Source: CAZPUS01 sp964589825
GTDB taxonomy: Bacteria; Fibrobacterota; Chitinivibrionia; Chitinivibrionales; WJKA01
Assembly: GCA_964589825.1 (NCBI GenBank)
Contig: CAZPUS010000050.1
Span: forward strand, 1 to 18,275
Reading direction: 5' to 3'
DNA length: 18,275 nt
Positions 14,048-18,275 of the stretch are shown here, one piece after another. How positions within the stretch are numbered: position 1 is the stretch's first letter; the number at the start of each line of letters is the position of its first letter. The notes beneath the pieces were generated by a model. That model saw nothing but the letters and a program-made list of their open reading frames with translations. It made no database searches and was not told the DNA's origin. The position numbers and the translations under genes are program-made.

Positions 14048-14732
14048 ACATTCCATGGCTGCTGCATACCTCATTGCAGCTGTTGTGATTATTGCAACCG
14101 GAATGCAGTGTGCAACGGTATCGAGTACGACATCCGGTCCCTCGCAGTCTGCGACGATTGACCGTTCATTTCCGGCCTACGACGGTCCGAAAACGCGTAT
14201 TCAGGTGATACGCTTTGGTGTGCCGCAGGAGGTGGCTAAGAAGTATCCGGAACTCGGTCAGCGGCGTGTGGGCTGGGGGCTGGCAAATCGAATCGTCGAC
14301 ATCCTCTATGAAACAAAGCGCTTCGAATTTGTGGAGGAGAAAGAGAAAGTCCTTGACAAAATGTTCCGTACCTGGAAGCTATCGATGTCGGGTGCGGTCT
14401 CCGATTCGACCGCAGTGGAACCGGGTGCACTGAACGCTCCCGAGTATCTGCTTTACGCAGAGGTATTCGATTTCAGCGTAGGGAACCGCGAATCGGTGAC
14501 GGGTGTCGCGGTAAAGAGTGAAGATATTACCCGTATAGGGATACAGCTACGGTTGGTCGATGTGGAGACAGGTGAGTATATTCCGGCATCCGGTACCGGC
14601 ATGGTGACGGTCACAAAAAATGCCACAGTCTGGGCGGCCGATCTGGAGAGTTTCGATCAGTCCACCGTCGGGCAGGCGAGTGAACTCGCTTTGTACGACG
14701 CAATTCATACCCTTTTACGGCGTATGGAATAA
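14040..14732 (+). CDS. Exported CsgG-like protein, paralogue 2
   Basis: This 230-residue protein has a signal helix (about 6-20) and a Cys at 24 (GMQC) that might be lipidated, though the box is not canonical. The mature region reads QVIRFGVPQ (55-63), GLANRIVDILYETKRFEFVEE (80-100), PEYLLYAEVFDFSV (134-147), RIGIQLRLVDVETGEYIPASG (165-185) and FDQSTVGQASELALYDAIHTL (205-225). This is the CsgG-family order of strands and helices. It overlaps paralogue 1 by eight bases (ATGAGTAA), with AAAGGA nine bases ahead of its ATG, so the two are co-translated. A hetero-oligomer is a reasonable inference, but pore formation or curli export is not shown by the context. Its end lies 17 bases from the end of the convergent transporter gene. 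Confidence 0.8.
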   Translation: MSKHSMAAAYLIAAVVIIATGMQCATVSSTTSGPSQSATIDRSFPAYDGPKTRIQVIRFGVPQEVAKKYPELGQRRVGWGLANRIVDILYETKRFEFVEEKEKVLDKMFRTWKLSMSGAVSDSTAVEPGALNAPEYLLYAEVFDFSVGNRESVTGVAVKSEDITRIGIQLRLVDVETGEYIPASGTGMVTVTKNATVWAADLESFDQSTVGQASELALYDAIHTLLRRME

Positions 14733-14749
14733 GAAAAAACAACGCGGGG

Positions 14750-15682
14750 CTATTGCCGGGCGGGATGGAAATGTATGTAGACCCTGCGCAGTTTTTCGAT
14801 AGTGTCGTACAGATGCTGTTCGGCGGTATGCGCGATCTCCTCACCCTGAGCTACGCTGAGTGAGCCCTCGACACCTATGGTGAGGTTCAACACCAGATAC
14901 GGACCAAAGCGGTGCGCGTGTACTTCCTCCACCGATTCTACCCGGGGAACGCGTGTGACGACCGAACGCACGTGATCGTCGATATCCCTTCCGGGTATGG
15001 TATCCATAAGTTCGTGTGCCGATTCCCGGATAATGTCGATACCCGTCTTGACAACCACGACTGCTACCAGCGCACCGGCAATAGGGTCCCAGATGCGGTA
15101 GCCGAGAAGACCGGGCAGAATACCCAGCGCAGCGCCTGCCGATGCCCAGATGTCGTTGCGATGATCCCGGGCCAGCGCGGAAACCGCAAGACTTCCGGTA
15201 CGTGTGGTGATTTTTCGGGCATGCAGCATGAGTGCTGTTTTTATCAGTATGGTACCAAAAGCGATTAGCAGTGCGTACATACGAACAGGAGCGGCACCGT
15301 TGCTGCCCGATACAATGCCGTAGGCGGTCTGTACCGAATTCCAGAAAATGGAAATGCCGGTCGTAATCACAAAAGCCCCGACCACGAGTGCGGCAATGCT
15401 TTCGTACTGCTGATGCCCGTAAGGGTGCTCCTCGTCAGCCGGTTTTGCGGAGAGGGCGACAAAAAAACGGACCACGAGAAAATAGACTACATCCGAGATG
15501 GAGTTGATCCCGTCGGCCAGAAGCCCCTGGCTGTGCCCAAAAATACCTCCCGAGAGTTTGGTGACCGCAAGCACGATATTTGCCACCAGACCCAGACTCA
15601 CGACACGCTGCGTAATTGTACGACGCGTATGTGCGTCGTCGCTGTGGTCGGTGCCTAACAGGTCTGTCTGGTGGTGTGACAT
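14750..15682 (-). CDS. Cation diffusion facilitator (CDF) metal transporter
   Basis: This 310-residue inner-membrane antiporter has six predicted helices from about residue 27 to 215 and exports divalent metal ions against protons. The metal-site signatures are DGINSISD (57-64) in helix 2 and DHRND (173-177) in helix 5, with HPYGHQQYES (86-95) between helices 2 and 3. The cytoplasmic C-terminal domain (about 222-307) has VEEVHAHRFGPYLVLNLTIGV and a terminal YIHFH, which are possible metal ligands. In helix 2 Asn60 takes a position often held by His or Asp, so specificity (Zn, Fe, Mn or Co) is not predictable here. The N-terminus is His/Asp rich (HHQTDLLGTDHSDDAH). The ATG lacks a clear ribosome site and follows the beta-barrel gene by 21 bases on the same strand, so coupling is likely. 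Confidence 0.93.
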   Translation of the reverse strand: MSHHQTDLLGTDHSDDAHTRRTITQRVVSLGLVANIVLAVTKLSGGIFGHSQGLLADGINSISDVVYFLVVRFFVALSAKPADEEHPYGHQQYESIAALVVGAFVITTGISIFWNSVQTAYGIVSGSNGAAPVRMYALLIAFGTILIKTALMLHARKITTRTGSLAVSALARDHRNDIWASAGAALGILPGLLGYRIWDPIAGALVAVVVVKTGIDIIRESAHELMDTIPGRDIDDHVRSVVTRVPRVESVEEVHAHRFGPYLVLNLTIGVEGSLSVAQGEEIAHTAEQHLYDTIEKLRRVYIHFHPARQ

Positions 15683-15703
15683 AACAGAGCAGAAGCCTGC
15701 AGC

Positions 15704-16606
15704 TTACAGCCGTGCGTGGGCACCGAGGGAGAGTTTGAGATTGAGATATTTCGGATAGTTAAACAGGATCGGCCACTTGATACCCGGAGTCAGCACAAAA
15801 AATTCACTCACATAGACCGGTACTTCGGTTCCGAGTACGAGAAAATTATGAGAAATGAAGGCGTCAAGGTTCGCAGCAAAGCTTTCGCCTACAGTCATTC
15901 CTCCTCCTGCAAGAAGTGAGTAAGAGAACGCGGATTTTACCTGTGATTTTTTCGTGATACTGTAGCCTATGAATCCGCCGCCGAACACGAATGCCGGTCC
16001 GATAGTGGTTTTATACGCATAGTATGCCTGTGGGTTGAAGGCGTGTTGCGGCGCGGTGTGTGCATCAAAAAAGAGTGAATAGTTGAGGTGAATCCCTGCT
16101 TCCTGATTCAGAAACAGATCACGTTTTGCAAAAGCAATCGTGGTAAGATTGTTCCCGGGATACGAGCCAAAGGAAGATGAAGGATTAAAATCATCACCAA
16201 ATGTATGTTCGAAATAGAGGCGGGCACCGGCGCGGGTATAATTATCCATAAAACGGGTGTATTGTGTTTTGAGCGCCAGTTGGCTCCCTTTCATTTCAAA
16301 ACCGGTCCCTTTAAAGCGAAGAAAGCCGAACTCAACATCACTGGTAATATCGTGTGCCCGGGCAGGTGCGACGGCATCCGCTCGTGTTTGTGAAGCCTGA
16401 GGTGTGGTCTCTTTTTCCAGACTGTGTTGCAGAGGATTTACGGAAAGATTCATATCCGGAATGGGTACATATGTTTCGTTTGGGTTGCCGCCCGGTGAGT
16501 GGAATTCTTCTCCTGATGCGGTCGGTATATATACCCCCTGGGCATGAAGAATACTCACGAATACCATTGCCGCCAGGCCCGCCGCAGGGCTCCAATACTT
16601 TTTCAT
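15704..16606 (-). CDS. Predicted outer-membrane beta-barrel protein
   Basis: This 300-residue protein has a Sec signal peptide (MKKYWSPAAGLAAMVFVSI, cleavage near HAQ at 21-23). A Pro/Ser/Thr-rich disordered stretch follows at about 24-88. From about 90 onward come alternating polar/aromatic strands typical of a beta barrel (VEFGFLRFKG, SQLALKTQYTRF, ARLYFEHTFG, AGIHLNYSLFFDA, SAFSYSLLAGGG, and so on), ending in KLSLGAHARL. The ATG at 16606 is supported by AAGGGGGA about five bases upstream. The longer frame to 16672 would run into the promoter. It precedes the CDF transporter in the same transcription unit, so a role in metal passage across the outer membrane is a possible but unproven link. 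I cannot name a family. Confidence 0.75.
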   Translation of the reverse strand: MKKYWSPAAGLAAMVFVSILHAQGVYIPTASGEEFHSPGGNPNETYVPIPDMNLSVNPLQHSLEKETTPQASQTRADAVAPARAHDITSDVEFGFLRFKGTGFEMKGSQLALKTQYTRFMDNYTRAGARLYFEHTFGDDFNPSSSFGSYPGNNLTTIAFAKRDLFLNQEAGIHLNYSLFFDAHTAPQHAFNPQAYYAYKTTIGPAFVFGGGFIGYSITKKSQVKSAFSYSLLAGGGMTVGESFAANLDAFISHNFLVLGTEVPVYVSEFFVLTPGIKWPILFNYPKYLNLKLSLGAHARL

Positions 16607-16649
16607 ACATCCCCCTTTTATAGAATAAAATGAATCGCGTTTGGCTAAA

Positions 16650-16679
16650 AGTATATCATATTTGTACGGCAAATGTCGA
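16650..16679 (-). promoter_or_regulatory. Sigma-70-type promoter for the beta-barrel/CDF unit
   Basis: On the minus strand, TCGACA (16674-16679) and TATACT (16650-16655) are separated by 18 bases, each one mismatch from consensus. They lie about 45 bases upstream of the start codon at 16606. Confidence 0.55.
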
Positions 16680-16940
16680 CTAAAAATACATTCCTTTGCA
16701 TAACAAAAAAAACAGTAAAGTGTTTGTTGTATTTTTTCTTACGGTTTAGCCGCGTATGGAGAAAAAAGAAGTTCAGCTATTCCGGCTGTATCGAGAGTTT
16801 GCCCGACGGCGATATAGTCTTCGTGGATAAGACGTTTTGTCCTTATGCAGCAAACCATGACCGGCACATGTGTGCGGAATGCGGATTGCCACGATGCCGG
16901 CACACTAACCGGAACGCGTTACTACAAAAAAGTGAAAAAA
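16680..16940. other. Gene-free stretch ahead of the sulfatase maturase
   Basis: Together with the promoter region at 16607-16679 this makes 334 bases without a convincing gene. The left part is AT-rich, with runs of A and T. The right part is balanced. An open frame continues upstream from the maturase to an ATG at 16845, but it lacks a ribosome site and does not look like family sequence. I could not place a confident rightward promoter. Confidence 0.5.
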
Positions 16941-18275
16941 ATGTCGGCAGAAAGAAACATGCAGATTCCGTTTTCAGTAATGGCTAAGCCGATGGGGCCG
17001 GTATGTAATCTTGACTGTACTTATTGCTACTATCTTGAAAAAAGAGCGCTTTATGACGACACATCTTTTTTTTGTATGAAAGATGAGGTGTTGCGGGAGT
17101 ATATCAGGCAATATAGTGAATCACAGCAAACGCTCAATATTTCATTTTTATGGCAAGGGGGGGAGCCGATGCTGGCAGGGCTCGATTTTTTTCGAAAAGC
17201 GTTGGAAATGGAAAAGAAATATTCACAGGGAAAGAAAGTGGAGAATAGCCTTCAGACCAACGCGACACTCATAACAGACGAGTGGGCGTCGTTTTTTGCA
17301 CAGAACAATTTTCTGGTCGGGGTAAGTATCGACGGACCGGCATATCTGCACGATCGCTACAGAAAGGACAAGCAGGGAAAGTCCACACATGCGGATGTGG
17401 TGCAGGGTATCAGACGGCTGCAGGCACATAAGGCGGAGTACAATGCCCTGGTCACGGTCAACCGGGCCAACATGGACAAACCCCTGGAAGTGTATCGGCA
17501 TCTGAAAGACCTCGGCGTCAAATACATGCAGTTTATTCCCCTGGTGGAACGAAGCGTCGATGAGGCGGCAAAGGAACACGGATTGCATCTTGCCGCACCG
17601 CCGCAGCTCTGCCCGGATTCCTCCACGCCCCGGGTCACGGCATGGAGTGCACGGCCTTATCAATACGGGGAGTTTCTCTGTACCATTTTCGATGAATGGC
17701 TGCGAAACGATATTGCCGATATCTCGATACAGATTTTCGACGTCGCGCTTCGCAAATGGATGCGCATGCCGGATGCGCTCTGTATGATGCAGCGCCGCTG
17801 CGGCCATGCCATGCTGCTTGAGCACAACGGGGATCTCTACTCGTGTGATCACTACGTTTATCCCGAATACCTTCTGGGCAACATAATGGAAACACCGATC
17901 CAAACGCTGGCCCACAGTGCAGCGCAACAGCAGTTCGGTGCGGCAAAAGAGGAAACCCTGCCACGTTACTGCAGAGAGTGTTCTCTGCTGTGGTTGTGCC
18001 GGGGCGGATGTCCCAAGGGGCGTATTCGTACAACACCGGATGGAGAGCGGGGGCTCAATTATTTCTGTGCATCGTATACGCGTTTTTTTACGCACAGCTC
18101 TCCGTATATGCAGCAGATCGCCTCGCTTCTGCAGCAGCGGATACCTCCATCACAGATTCAGCAGCATATCCGGCAGAAAATGGATGAGGACCGGACCGCA
18201 TCCGCAGGTCGCAACGATCCGTGCCCCTGCGGCAGCGGAAGAAAGTACAAAAACTGCTGCGGCAGGAAGACGTAA
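16941..18275 (+). CDS. Anaerobic sulfatase-maturating enzyme (radical SAM/SPASM) with SEC-C tail
   Basis: This 444-residue radical-SAM enzyme oxidises an active-site Cys or Ser of sulfatases to formylglycine. The SAM cluster motif is CNLDCTYC (Cys22, 26, 29), followed by WQGGEP (71-76), SIDGP (129-133) and MQFIPLVER (196-204). The SPASM cysteines 281, 287, 302, 344, 347, 353, 357 and 376 follow the spacing I recall for the Clostridium perfringens enzyme. Asp303 after Cys302 matches its proposed catalytic base. Residues 424-444 add a SEC-C zinc motif (NDPCPCGSGRKYKNCCG). Start choice is unsure: ATG 16941 is taken, ATG 16959 is possible, and neither has a strong ribosome site. The stop codon is the last three bases of the window. 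No sulfatase gene lies within the window, so a partner may be beyond the right edge or elsewhere. Confidence 0.93.
   Translation: MSAERNMQIPFSVMAKPMGPVCNLDCTYCYYLEKRALYDDTSFFCMKDEVLREYIRQYSESQQTLNISFLWQGGEPMLAGLDFFRKALEMEKKYSQGKKVENSLQTNATLITDEWASFFAQNNFLVGVSIDGPAYLHDRYRKDKQGKSTHADVVQGIRRLQAHKAEYNALVTVNRANMDKPLEVYRHLKDLGVKYMQFIPLVERSVDEAAKEHGLHLAAPPQLCPDSSTPRVTAWSARPYQYGEFLCTIFDEWLRNDIADISIQIFDVALRKWMRMPDALCMMQRRCGHAMLLEHNGDLYSCDHYVYPEYLLGNIMETPIQTLAHSAAQQQFGAAKEETLPRYCRECSLLWLCRGGCPKGRIRTTPDGERGLNYFCASYTRFFTHSSPYMQQIASLLQQRIPPSQIQQHIRQKMDEDRTASAGRNDPCPCGSGRKYKNCCGRKT

Noticed and set aside
16673..16987. 104-residue plus-strand open frame before the sulfatase maturase
   Set aside because: It overlaps the maturase start in another frame, lacks a ribosome site and begins inside the divergent promoter. 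The cysteines look like chance.
17223..18095. 290-residue minus-strand open frame
   Set aside because: It is the antisense shadow of the sulfatase maturase, whose motifs are unambiguous.

Overview
The window looks like chromosome from a Gram-negative, probably anaerobic or facultatively anaerobic bacterium of moderate GC. The evidence is one predicted outer-membrane beta-barrel protein, two exported CsgG-like proteins, a Bat-type MoxR/DUF58 locus and an oxygen-sensitive radical-SAM sulfatase maturase. I cannot fix the phylum from sequence alone. Fibrobacterota-like or Spirochaetota-like lineages would fit, but that is a guess. No rRNA, tRNA, CRISPR array or insertion sequence is visible.

Layout. 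(1) Bases 1-2367, all minus strand, are an accessory-looking edge. They hold an AT-rich partial gene for a PD-(D/E)XK-like protein (1-477), an AT-rich gap, a XerC/D-like tyrosine recombinase (792-1877), and two small genes whose stop and start overlap (1988-2367). (2) Bases 2572-6819, plus strand, are a compact cluster: MoxR AAA+ ATPase, an exported TPR/peptidoglycan-binding-like membrane protein, a DUF58 protein and an M20 amidohydrolase. It resembles a Bat (aerotolerance-type) operon without its usual von Willebrand A membrane proteins. (3) Bases 6829-10928, minus strand, read htpG (Hsp90 chaperone), two strong stem-loops, a GT4 glycosyltransferase related to mannosylglucosylglycerate-type synthases, and an S-adenosylmethionine hydrolase (DUF62). 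The last two overlap by ATGA.

(4) Bases 11309-12279, plus strand, hold rsmD (16S rRNA G966 methyltransferase) overlapping a small two-helix membrane protein. An HD-domain phosphohydrolase (12398-13216) and two overlapping CsgG-like secreted paralogues (13370-14732) follow. (5) Bases 14750-16606, minus strand, hold a cation diffusion facilitator preceded in the same transcription unit by an outer-membrane beta-barrel protein with a good sigma-70-type promoter. (6) Bases 16941-18275, plus strand, hold an anaerobic sulfatase-maturating enzyme with a C-terminal SEC-C zinc motif. It ends exactly at the window edge.

Most of the window is ordinary housekeeping and envelope content. The points most worth a second look are the reduced Bat-like cluster, the paired CsgG-like genes, the RsmD with Gly in place of the Asp/Asn of its catalytic (D/N)PPY motif, the hairpin pair between htpG and the glycosyltransferase, and the nuclease-fold/integrase edge. 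I did not find a clearly new multi-gene system.
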